A stretch of 64,000 nt of DNA, taken from assembly GCF_030811215.1 (NCBI RefSeq), contig NZ_JAUSQM010000001.1, positions 1,116,001-1,180,000 of the forward strand. The letters are read 5' to 3'. The notes below the pieces were generated by a model. It saw only the letters and a program-made list of their open reading frames with translations. It was not told the DNA's origin and did not search any database. Origin of the DNA: Nocardioides massiliensis. Its GTDB lineage: Bacteria; Actinomycetota; Actinomycetes; Propionibacteriales; Nocardioidaceae. Both the position numbers and the translations under genes were made by a program. Every line of letters starts with the position of its first letter. Position 1 is the first letter of the stretch. This document shows, one piece after another, positions 18,221 to 25,593 of the stretch.

Positions 18221-19368
18221 AGACCCCAGAGGCGGTCCTCGCCGACATCAGGCGGCGGTTGGACAACACCTGGGCCGACCACCTCGCAGGCCAACCCGCG
18301 TGGCCACACCGGTTCCCCCTCGGCACGGACTCCAAAAGCGTCCTCGAAGCAGAATGGCAAGACACCTACCAGCCGCTGCGCCGCACCTGGGCTGACTGGG
18401 CGCGGAAACACCCCGCCACCACACTCCACACCGAACCAAAACGCGTCTACTCCACCACCCAGGACCTCCCCGTCGGCCTAACCATCACCACCATCGACGC
18501 GGCTGCCCGCCTCGCCGGAGAAGACTGGCCCACCCGACTGGAACGTGCCACCCACCGCCTCACAACACTCCGCCAACGTCACCCTGACCTGGTCAATCCC
18601 AGCAAAGTGCTCCGAGCCGTCGACCGGTACACCGAGACCGACTTCGGGCTACTTCTCACCGTCGCCGACTGGTTTAGCCGCAACGACGCCACGGGCCCCA
18701 CCCCACGACAGGTCCCCATCCCCGGCGTCCACGCCAAATGGCTCAAGAGCCACCGCTCACTCCTCCTCACCCTCACCGGACGAGAGACCCTCGGACTCCT
18801 CCCCGAACACCCGCCACGCATCCACTTCACCTACCTCGACCCCGACCACCGGGCCGCAGGCGGACGGGTCCACGACTCCGCCACCGTCGACGACGCATTC
18901 GCCCCGGCCTACCCACCGCAGGTCGTGGTGATCTCCGAGAACAAGGACACTGCCATCCATTTCCCGCCCATCCCCGGCGGCATCGCCGTCGAAGGCGACG
19001 GGTTCGGAGGCAAGACCGCCGCCGCGTTCCCCTGGCTCACCAGCGCACCGCACCTCTACTATTGGGGCGACATCGACGCCCACGGCTACGAAATCCTCAA
19101 CGGGTGGCGCGCCGACGGAGTACCCGTCACCAGCATCCTCATGGACCCCGACACCTACGAGACCTACGAACCGTTCGGCACCAACACCGACAAGAACAAC
19201 CAGCCCCTCCGACCCGGTGTGCCGAAGGCGCTGCCGTGCCTCACCCCGGACGAGCGAGCCGTCTACGAACGGGTCCTCGACGCTGCCCACACCGGACACC
19301 GCCGCATCGAACAAGAACGCATTCCGCTCGCCGTCGCCCACGCCGCCGTCAAAGCACGCCAGTCATGA
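18217..19368 (+). CDS. jetD: Wadjet defence nuclease JetD (DUF3322/DUF2220, Toprim-like)
   Basis: A 383-aa JetD, the topoisomerase VI-A-like nuclease that cuts the captured plasmid. The N-terminal half (DUF3322) contains RFPLGTDSKSVLEAEWQ. The C-terminal half (DUF2220) has the Toprim features: a glutamate in VVVISENKDTAIHFPP (about residues 235-250) and the acidic pair in YYWGDIDAHGYEIL (about 281-294). A winged-helix segment precedes these. The metal-binding acidic residues are present, so the enzyme should be active. It is the last jet gene. A 21-codon open frame starts in the overlapping ATGA at its stop. Confidence 0.94.
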   Translation: MKTPEAVLADIRRRLDNTWADHLAGQPAWPHRFPLGTDSKSVLEAEWQDTYQPLRRTWADWARKHPATTLHTEPKRVYSTTQDLPVGLTITTIDAAARLAGEDWPTRLERATHRLTTLRQRHPDLVNPSKVLRAVDRYTETDFGLLLTVADWFSRNDATGPTPRQVPIPGVHAKWLKSHRSLLLTLTGRETLGLLPEHPPRIHFTYLDPDHRAAGGRVHDSATVDDAFAPAYPPQVVVISENKDTAIHFPPIPGGIAVEGDGFGGKTAAAFPWLTSAPHLYYWGDIDAHGYEILNGWRADGVPVTSILMDPDTYETYEPFGTNTDKNNQPLRPGVPKALPCLTPDERAVYERVLDAAHTGHRRIEQERIPLAVAHAAVKARQS

Positions 19369-19448
19369 CCGACGATGGGACCAACGGCACCGGCTACGCG
19401 GCGTGTCGCGGAGGTTCGGGCTACCCGTGAACATGCCGGTCAACCGGT

Positions 19449-19838
19449 TCACAGGTAGCGGCATACATCTTCGGGTTGACACTCGGCCGGATTGGCATGC
19501 GTGGCGTCGGCTCGTAGTTGGGCGACGTTTGCGCGGAGCGCGTGCAGGTCGGCGATCTGCTGGTCGAGGGTGGTGAGGCGGTCGTCGAGGAGTTCGGCGA
19601 CGTGACGACAGGGAGCGGTCCCGGCGTCCCGGATGTCGAGCACCTTGCGAATCTCCGCCAGTGTGAGCCCGGCCGCGCGGCCACGCCGGATGAAGTCGAG
19701 CCGGGCGATGGCGTCGTCGCCGTAATCCCTGTATCCGCTGGCGGTGCGTTCAGCGGGCGGCAGCAGGCCGCTGTCCTCGTAGAAGCGCAGCGTCTTCGTC
19801 GTGGTCCCGGCGAGGGATGCCAGTTCTCCGATGCGCAT
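19449..19838 (-). CDS. merR: MerR-family heavy-metal-responsive regulator
   Basis: A 129-aa MerR-type activator. The N-terminal winged helix is classical: MRIGELASLAGTTTKTLRFY, EDSGLLPPAERTASGYRDY and LDFIRRGRAAGLTLAEI. A dimerisation helix follows. Metal ligands are likely the cysteines in TAPCRHV (near residue 80) and in the C-terminal PAECQPEDVCRYL. MerR itself uses three cysteines; the spacing here differs somewhat, so another thiophilic metal is possible. The divergent merA and a shared MerR-type operator argue for mercury. The protein would repress, then twist and activate the merA promoter. Confidence 0.85.
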   Translation of the reverse strand: MRIGELASLAGTTTKTLRFYEDSGLLPPAERTASGYRDYGDDAIARLDFIRRGRAAGLTLAEIRKVLDIRDAGTAPCRHVAELLDDRLTTLDQQIADLHALRANVAQLRADATHANPAECQPEDVCRYL

Positions 19839-19859
19839 GCCGATCTCCGCTCTGACGAC

Positions 19860-19891
19860 TTGACCTTCTAGTGCGCTGGAACGTCCATGGT
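19860..19891 (+). promoter_or_regulatory. MerR-type operator and merA promoter
   Basis: TTGACC (19860-19865) is a -35, and a CATGGT-like -10 follows at about 19886 with the overlong 19-20 base spacer that MerR proteins act on. The spacer holds a 24-base imperfect dyad from 19862 to 19885, with matching elements GAC, TTC and AG mirrored by CT, GAA and GTC. Confidence 0.7.
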
Positions 19892-19931
19892 GGATGAACG
19901 AACAGGCGAACACCAACCGAAGGAGATGCAG

Positions 19932-21317
19932 ATGAGCGCGGAGTACGACGTTGACTTGGCCGTCATCGGGTCGGGAGGAGCCGCGATGGCGGCAGGGATC
20001 GCAGCCCGCAAGGCAGACGCCAAGGTGGTGCTCGTCGAACGCGGCGCTCTGGGCGGGACATGTGTGAACGTCGGCTGCGTTCCGTCGAAGACCCTGCTGG
20101 CTGCTGCCGGGACCCGGCACGGTGCACTGGCGAACCCGTTCGACGGCGTCCCCACCTCCGCCGCTGCGGTTGACCTCGGAGCGCTTGTGGCGCAGAAGGC
20201 TGAGTTGATCGACCGGCTCAAGCAGCACAAGTACGCCGAGGTCGCCGACGCGTGGGGGTTCCCGGTGATCTCCGGTGAGGCTCGGTTCACCGACAAGGAC
20301 ACGTTGGAGGTCGACGGGAAGCCGCTGAGGGCACGTGCCTACGTGATTGCGACCGGCTCGCAGCCCACGGTCCGTGGCATCGCCGGGATCGAGGATGTGG
20401 ACTACCTGACGTCGACCACGGCGATGGAACTATCCGAGGTGCCCGAGTCGCTCGCGGTCATTGGCGGCGGCTACGTCGGGATGGAGCAGGCGCAACTGTT
20501 CGCCCACCTCGGTGCTCGCGTAACCGTGGTCGGACGATTGGCCCCGCATGCGGAGCCGGAGTTGCGGCAGGTGATGGCCGGGGTGTTCGCCGATGACGGC
20601 ATCACCGTGCTCGCCGAACACGCAACCGGTGTCGAGGCCGCCGAGGACGGCGGCGTCAGGGTGATGACCGCGTCCGGGGAGGAAGTCAGCGCCGAGCGGC
20701 TGCTGGTGGCGACCGGCAGACACTCCGACACGTCCGCCTTGGACCTGGCGGCAGCCGGAGTCGACACCGACGAGCGGGGCTTCGTCGTGATCGATAAACA
20801 CCAGGCCACGTCAAACCCGCGTGTGTACGCGGCAGGCGACGTAGCGGGCACCCCGCAGTACGTGTACGTCGCCGCCGACTCCGGACGAGTCGCCGCAGCC
20901 AACGCGCTCGGACACAACGCCCCCCAGACCGTTGACTACACCGGTCTGCCATCGGTGATGTTCACCCGGCCACAGTTGGCCTCCGCCGGACTCACCGAGG
21001 AAGAAGCACTCAAGCAAGGCCACGAATGCGCCTGCCGCATCCTGGCCTTGGAAGACGTCCCCAGGGCGCTGGTGAACCGCGACACCCGTGGCGCGTTGAA
21101 ACTCGTCGCCGACGCTAGCACCGGCAAGGTCCTGGGCGTCCACGCAGTCGCCGACGGAGCAGGAGAGATCATGCTCGCCGCTACCTACGCGATCAAGGCG
21201 CAGATGACCGTCGACGACCTCGCCGAGACCTGGGCTCCGTACCTGACCATGGCCGAGAGCCTGCGGATCGCCGCCGGACTGTTCCGTAACGAACTACCCA
21301 CCTCCTGCTGTGCCTGA
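19932..21317 (+). CDS. merA: mercuric reductase
   Basis: A 461-aa flavin disulfide reductase that reduces Hg(II) to volatile Hg(0) with NADPH in the cytoplasm. Evidence is the FAD-binding DLAVIGSGGAAMAAGIAAR, the redox-active pair in GGTCVNVGCVPSKTLL (C44, C49), the NADPH site AVIGGGYVGMEQAQLF, and the C-terminal vicinal cysteines in PTSCCA, the hallmark that separates MerA from related reductases. The N-terminal heavy-metal-associated domain found in many MerA proteins is absent, which is common in actinobacteria. The ATG at 19932 has AAGGAG seven bases upstream. No merT, merP or merB is present, so the resistance set is minimal. Confidence 0.93.
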   Translation: MSAEYDVDLAVIGSGGAAMAAGIAARKADAKVVLVERGALGGTCVNVGCVPSKTLLAAAGTRHGALANPFDGVPTSAAAVDLGALVAQKAELIDRLKQHKYAEVADAWGFPVISGEARFTDKDTLEVDGKPLRARAYVIATGSQPTVRGIAGIEDVDYLTSTTAMELSEVPESLAVIGGGYVGMEQAQLFAHLGARVTVVGRLAPHAEPELRQVMAGVFADDGITVLAEHATGVEAAEDGGVRVMTASGEEVSAERLLVATGRHSDTSALDLAAAGVDTDERGFVVIDKHQATSNPRVYAAGDVAGTPQYVYVAADSGRVAAANALGHNAPQTVDYTGLPSVMFTRPQLASAGLTEEEALKQGHECACRILALEDVPRALVNRDTRGALKLVADASTGKVLGVHAVADGAGEIMLAATYAIKAQMTVDDLAETWAPYLTMAESLRIAAGLFRNELPTSCCA

Positions 21318-21556
21318 CCCGGCCCGGCCCGCCGCTCTCGGAGCCCTCGCGATGGTTGTTGCTGCGCCGGGCATGCAGTGCTGCTAGCGGTCGGACTTGG
21401 TGGCATCACAGCGCTAGCGCGTTCGGGTTCTCCGCGCCCAACCTGGAGTACCCACTCAGCACCAACGTTCGCGGGTTCATCGCGCTCCTAGTGTTCGGCC
21501 TCGCCGTAGCCGCGAGCGTCGAGACCGGCTGGGCAATCATGCGACGCCTGCGCTAA
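21310..21556 (+). pseudogene. frameshifted small two-helix membrane protein gene after merA
   Basis: A GTG at 21310 overlaps the merA stop and opens a frame reading VPDPARPAALGALAMVVA. The coherent hydrophobic continuation CAGHAVLLAVGLGGITALA lies in another frame (about 21363-21415). The rest, FGFSAPNLEYPLSTNVRG followed by a second hydrophobic helix and the tail GWAIMRRLR, lies in the third frame. Read together these make one plausible protein of about 80 aa with two helices, broken by two small indels. Small membrane proteins beside merA often help mercury uptake, but this one could not be assigned to MerT, MerC or MerF. If the sequence is error-free, the gene is dead. Confidence 0.45.
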
Positions 21557-21925
21557 TCGCACCGGCAAGGTGTGTGAGACCGAACCGGTCGGCGGGCCCC
21601 CGACGCCGAACTTGAAACAGGGCTGCTGTTCACTGACCTCCCGAATGCGCAACACCGGCGTAGCAGTCGGCCGCGGCCTGAATCCCCAGGTTCGCCGGTA
21701 CCTCAGTCATGGCAGCACCGGCCGATGCCTGTGGAGGAACAACATAAACGTGTCAGCACTGACATCAGTTGACGTGACCACTGTCAGGTACATGTCGCCC
21801 AACAACTGATCGGCGGGTGTGCTGAAGCCGCTGACCCCACGGCGGCCCCGGCACCGGAATCCTCGACATTCGGGGTCTCAACGATTCCGCGGGACCTCAC
21901 ATGCACGTCGAACCAGCGGAACGTC
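21557..21925. other. gene-free right edge of the accessory island
   Basis: No gene is seen in these 369 bases. At about 21730-21776 the sequence resembles the end of the array after dnaB: CTGTGGA, then GTGTCAGCACTGACATC and TTGACG. These parallel CTGTGGA, GTGTCAGTAGTGACATC and TTGTCG at 10376-10420. This is the best candidate for the right boundary of the inserted segment. Confidence 0.45.
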
Positions 21926-22177
21926 ATGTCGCCCCCGTTCAGGTCCGAGGAGCCGCACGAGGCGACCACGCCGGCACAAGCCGTGGAGAGAACGCTGTCC
22001 AGCGGCATGGCGCAAGCGTTCGGGTGGGGCACCGATTACGCCCTGTCGGCCGATGAGCACACTGCGTGGGTTCTCCGCGAGGACGGCACGGCGGTCGCCG
22101 CTCTGCGCATCGAGAAGTTCGGCCGGTTCTACGCGATGGACGGCTTCGAGGCCTGCGCCGACGAGCCGGCACGCTGA
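21926..22177 (+). CDS. short hypothetical protein, probably a gene remnant
   Basis: An 83-aa open frame whose C-terminal half (EHTAWVLREDGTAVAALRIEKFGRFYAMDGFEACA) reads like the end of actinobacterial secreted or lipoprotein domains that finish with a Gly-x-Glu-Ala-Cys motif. The N-terminus lacks a signal peptide or lipobox, and the ribosome site is weak. It may therefore be the surviving tail of a gene cut when the island inserted. It is convergent with the next membrane gene, whose stop lies 8 bases away. Confidence 0.4.
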   Translation: MSPPFRSEEPHEATTPAQAVERTLSSGMAQAFGWGTDYALSADEHTAWVLREDGTAVAALRIEKFGRFYAMDGFEACADEPAR

Positions 22178-22185
22178 GCTCGGAG

Positions 22186-22647
22186 CTAGAACACGACGAG
22201 GGCCACTGTGGCCACGACGGTCGCCACGACCGCAAGGATCACGGCGGCGGTGCCGATCGCGCGGATTCGCGGGATGCCCCGGGCCATGAGGCCGAGCGTG
22301 ATGGCCAGCGCTGCGGCCAGGTACGCGTACGCGCTGAAGAAGTACGTCGGCGCCAGGAGTGCGCTGAGGATCGCCAACCCCAGGCCGAGAGCGCCGAACG
22401 GACGCGGGTCGGGCTCGCTCCAAGCATCGCCCCTGCGGGCGTGCGGAGCCGATGCCCTGCGCCGTACGCCGACGACGGCCACCGGGATCGCCACGGCACC
22501 CACGGCGACGATCCCGCCGACGAAGAAAGCCGGATCCCACAGGCCCGCGATCACGAACGTCGGGACCAGAAGTGCCACGACCAGCAGGCCGGGGACGGCG
22601 AGCAGCATCGCCACCCGTCGTCCGTCACGCACCCTGCTCGTCACCAT
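22186..22647 (-). CDS. small integral membrane protein of unknown function
   Basis: A 153-aa protein with an N-terminal basic stretch (MVTSRVRDGRR) and four hydrophobic helices (about residues 12-32, 38-60, 90-112 and 125-150). A loop containing RRGDAWSEPDPRPFG separates the two helix pairs. No family was recognised. The ATG at 22647 is chosen because upstream codons in this frame are Arg-rich and read across the next gene's end. It may be cotranscribed with the 99-aa gene 28 bases upstream. Confidence 0.68.
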   Translation of the reverse strand: MVTSRVRDGRRVAMLLAVPGLLVVALLVPTFVIAGLWDPAFFVGGIVAVGAVAIPVAVVGVRRRASAPHARRGDAWSEPDPRPFGALGLGLAILSALLAPTYFFSAYAYLAAALAITLGLMARGIPRIRAIGTAAVILAVVATVVATVALVVF

Positions 22648-22675
22648 CGCACCGTAGCGGCGGGCCGCTGGACCG

Positions 22676-22975
22676 TCACGACTCCTCCGGCTTCGGCACC
22701 TGCGCACTCCACCGCGCCTGCCGCTCCTCGTCGCTCTGCTCCCACCACGGCGTACCCCGCTCACCGAGCGCGACCTTGGCCGCCTGGACGCCAGCGCGCG
22801 AGCGGGCCTCGTCGTCGGTTCCCTTGGTCCGGCGTACGTCGCGCCGCCAGGCCATGAGGATGCGGGTGAGCTCGGCGCGGCGGTCCTCCGGGATGGCCGG
22901 GTCGGTGGCGCGCCACCGCCGGCCGTCGATCACGACGTACCTGCCGTCGGGGGTCCGCTCAGGACCATCAGCCAT
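22676..22975 (-). CDS. conserved small actinobacterial protein of unknown function
   Basis: A 99-aa hydrophilic protein containing GRYVVIDGRRWRATDPAIPE, LMAWRRDVRR, ARSRAGVQAAKVALGERG and a C-terminal PWWEQSDEERQARW. This combination recurs in small actinobacterial proteins, sometimes labelled as biopolymer-transport (Tol) related without real support. No signal peptide or membrane helix is seen. It is divergent from the large ATPase gene, 63 bases away, and lies upstream of the small membrane gene. Confidence 0.75.
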   Translation of the reverse strand: MADGPERTPDGRYVVIDGRRWRATDPAIPEDRRAELTRILMAWRRDVRRTKGTDDEARSRAGVQAAKVALGERGTPWWEQSDEERQARWSAQVPKPEES

Positions 22976-23038
22976 CGTGATCGACCACCTTCCGCGGAAC
23001 GGCGCGCCGTGGCGCCGTGAGTGCATACCCTGACGCTC

Positions 23039-25126
23039 ATGTCGCCACGCCCTCCACGACCGTGGGTCGACCGGCCCGGGCTGCTCGCCCGGCTGTCGGA
23101 CGACGTCCGCGTGCTTGTCCTCGTGGGGCCGCAGGGGAGTGGGCGCACGAGTCTGCTCGCGGCATGGGCTGCGGACCGGCCGGATACGGCGTGGGTCACG
23201 GACGGGACGGTCCCGGGCGACGCCACGACCGTGATCGTCGACGACGCCGAGCACCAACCAGCCAGCCTCTGGGAGGAACTCGACGCGCGCCTGCAGGACG
23301 ACCCTGACCTCTGCGTGCGGATCGCCGCCCACACCGTCGCGACCGTCCCGGACGGCTGGACCCTCGAGGCGCTCGACCTCCCCCCGATGACGGTGCACGA
23401 GACCCTCGCGTTGCTCGACGCCGTCGACTCCCCGTTCGATCGGACTGCCGCCGTGGCTCTCACCGCGGGCCATCCCGCGAGCATCGTGATTGTTGCCGGA
23501 GCCGGCAAGGTCAGCGCGCAGGAGCTGCCAGCCGTCCTCGCCGCCGTCGGCACGCAGCGGGCACTGCCTCCCGAGCACCATGGGCTCGTCGTGACCGACC
23601 ACCTCACCCCCGACCTGGTCGCCCACCTCGGGGCGTCGCCGGAGGTCCTCGCCGACGCCGAGCGCGCGGGTCTGGGCTACTGGGCGGACCGTGACCGGCA
23701 GGTCTTCACGTTCGTGCCCCCGGTGCGCGAGGCGACCCGCGCCGCCAGGAGCGCGGACCCCGACCAGGACCGGCAGTTGCGCCTCCACGCCGCCGAGCAC
23801 TTCCTCACCCGCGGCGCCAGCCTGGCGGCGTTCGTCGAGGCCGCCCGCGCGGACCGGCTCGCGCTCGTCGACGCCGCGATCCGCCAGGGCGGGATCCCGT
23901 TGCTCCGCAACCACGGCCGCATGATCGCCTCACTCCTGATGCCGGTCTCGGCCGTCCGCCTCGGGCGTCACCCGGTCGCCGCCTTCGCGTTGGCGATCGT
24001 GCTCAACGCCCGCCGCGAGCACCGACTGCGGGCCGTCGAGCTGCTCGGTCTGTCCGTCGCCGGCGCCCGACTGAAGCCGCCGGGCTCGGCGGAGCGCGCG
24101 CTGTTTCGCGTGGTCGAGAGCGTCGCGCTGCGCGTCAGCGGACTGGCCGACGGTGGGGTCGCAACCGCGCAGAAGGCCGCCGCCCTGCTCGGCGACCTCT
24201 CGCCCCGCGAGCGCGCGACGCTCAGCGAGCTCGAGGCCGACCTGCTGCTGCACACCGCCATCAGTCTGTTGTACGGCGACGTGTACCCCGACGCGGACCG
24301 GTTGCTCGAGCGCGCGGCCGCGGTGACGCGGCGTAGCTCGCAACACCTGGCCGTGCTCGGTGCACGTGCGACCAGTGCCGCCCTCCGCGGTGACATCACC
24401 ACCGCGACCGGACGCGTCGCCCAGGCGACCGAGCACACCTGGCCGGACCACGAGCTCGACGAGTACCCCGGCAGCCTGCTGCGCGTCGCCCAGGCGCATC
24501 TGGCGATCGAGCGCTGCGACTTCGCCGACGCGGCCGAGAAGATCGTGTCCATCTGGCCGATCATCGACACGATTGAGCACTGGCCGTTGCTCGCCCACCT
24601 GCAGGCACTCGTTGACCTGTACGCCGGGCCGCCCGAGGCCGCCCTCGAGCGCTTCCAGGTGCTGCGCCGTCAGCGTTCCGGACGGTGGAGCACGCCGGAG
24701 TCCGTCCGGTCGCGTCTCAACGTCACCGAGAGCCTCCTGCTGCTCGCCACCGGCGACCACACCGGCGCGCGCCGGTGCGTGTCCGGGGGCCGTGCGGCAC
24801 GAATGGTCCTCCAAGCTGCCCGGGTCGCACTCTGGACCGGCGACGACACCCTCGCTGCCGCGACGCTGGGCACGGTTCGATCCAAGACCCCGGGCGAGGA
24901 GCTCGTCTGCGCGACGTTGACGGCTGTGGTCATGCGGCGCACCGGGCGGGACCACGAAGCCGACGAAGCCGTGTCGACCGCCGCGGCGCTGGTCGAGACC
25001 CACGGCATGCGCAGCCCGCTGATGCTTCTCCCATCGGCCGAGCTCGCGCAGTTCGGCGACCTCGCCACCGGCGTCCCGTCGCTGCTCGTGGACCGGGCGG
25101 CTAGGTTCGACCTCCCGACCCACTGA
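23039..25126 (+). CDS. STAND/MalT-like ATPase with helical repeats, HTH absent
   Basis: A protein of about 695 aa built like LuxR/MalT-type STAND regulators: the start PWVDRPGLLARLSD, Walker A LVGPQGSGRTSLLAAW, Walker B-like TTVIVDDAEH, then a winged-helix section and a long TPR-like helical array (about residues 270-690). The usual C-terminal LuxR HTH is missing; the protein ends at LLVDRAARFDLPTH. It may have lost its output domain or act through a partner. The ATG at 23039 gives the family-like start; a GTG at 23021 in the same frame is an alternative. It is followed 26 bases later by the amphi-Trp gene, possibly cotranscribed. Confidence 0.75.
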   Translation: MSPRPPRPWVDRPGLLARLSDDVRVLVLVGPQGSGRTSLLAAWAADRPDTAWVTDGTVPGDATTVIVDDAEHQPASLWEELDARLQDDPDLCVRIAAHTVATVPDGWTLEALDLPPMTVHETLALLDAVDSPFDRTAAVALTAGHPASIVIVAGAGKVSAQELPAVLAAVGTQRALPPEHHGLVVTDHLTPDLVAHLGASPEVLADAERAGLGYWADRDRQVFTFVPPVREATRAARSADPDQDRQLRLHAAEHFLTRGASLAAFVEAARADRLALVDAAIRQGGIPLLRNHGRMIASLLMPVSAVRLGRHPVAAFALAIVLNARREHRLRAVELLGLSVAGARLKPPGSAERALFRVVESVALRVSGLADGGVATAQKAAALLGDLSPRERATLSELEADLLLHTAISLLYGDVYPDADRLLERAAAVTRRSSQHLAVLGARATSAALRGDITTATGRVAQATEHTWPDHELDEYPGSLLRVAQAHLAIERCDFADAAEKIVSIWPIIDTIEHWPLLAHLQALVDLYAGPPEAALERFQVLRRQRSGRWSTPESVRSRLNVTESLLLLATGDHTGARRCVSGGRAARMVLQAARVALWTGDDTLAAATLGTVRSKTPGEELVCATLTAVVMRRTGRDHEADEAVSTAAALVETHGMRSPLMLLPSAELAQFGDLATGVPSLLVDRAARFDLPTH

Positions 25127-25152
25127 TCCCCCACTGATCCCAGGGAGCACCC

Positions 25153-25368
25153 ATGGAGCTGTTCGAGCTCGACCAGACCCAGCGCGTCTCGCGCGAGGAG
25201 GCGGCCAAGCGGCTGCACGCCCTGGCCGACGCGCTCGCGCGCCACAACTCCGTCGAGTTCGAGCGCAACGGCCACCGCATCACCGTCGACGTGCCCGACG
25301 AGGTCGAGCTCTCGGTCGAGGTCGAGATCGGCGAGGAGAACGAGCTGGAGATCGAGCTGTCCTGGTGA
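25153..25368 (+). CDS. amphi-Trp domain protein
   Basis: A 71-aa acidic protein matching the amphi-Trp family: MELFELDQTQRVSREEAAK, then LADALARHNSVEFERNG, a beta-hairpin ending VDVPDEVELSVEVEIG, and the terminal ELEIELSW. The family is small, cytoplasmic and of unknown molecular role, often found next to regulators or stress genes. It is preceded by GGGAGC. A short duplicated CCCACTGATCCC lies in the gap after the ATPase gene. Confidence 0.85.
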   Translation: MELFELDQTQRVSREEAAKRLHALADALARHNSVEFERNGHRITVDVPDEVELSVEVEIGEENELEIELSW

Positions 25369-25398
25369 CGACCACCGGGTGATCCGCCCGAGCCGGGC

Positions 25399-25593
25399 TC
25401 ACCCGTCGCTGCGCGTGCGCCCAGCGAGGAACGCCCGTACGGCGGGGTCCGGCTCGCCCGTGACCCGCTCCATCTCCTCGCCACCGTCGCAGGTGTAGAG
25501 GCCGACGGTGATCGTCGTGTCGGCGTCGGTGAGCACCCGCCAGTGCCCACCGGAGGACTCCCACCGGGTCAACGCGTCGACGAGGTCGGTCAT
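25399..25593 (-). CDS. 64-aa hypothetical protein coupled to the MFS gene
   Basis: A small acidic protein with TDLVDALTRWESSGGHWRVL, TTITVGLYTCDGGEEMERV and a C-terminal VRAFLAGRTRSD. It resembles the short conserved actinobacterial proteins that combine a tryptophan-rich helix with a beta-hairpin, but no family was recognised. The ATG overlaps the MFS stop by 4 bases (ATGA), so it is translated after the transporter. Confidence 0.65.
   Translation of the reverse strand: MTDLVDALTRWESSGGHWRVLTDADTTITVGLYTCDGGEEMERVTGEPDPAVRAFLAGRTRSDG

Noticed and set aside
10279-21925. Prophage or integrative element with its own integrase
   Set aside because: No integrase, transposase, relaxase or phage structural gene is seen; only short repeats suggest mobility.
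21784-22032. A small minus-strand frame with several cysteines
   Set aside because: It is antisense to the 83-codon frame and has no ribosome site or recognisable pattern.
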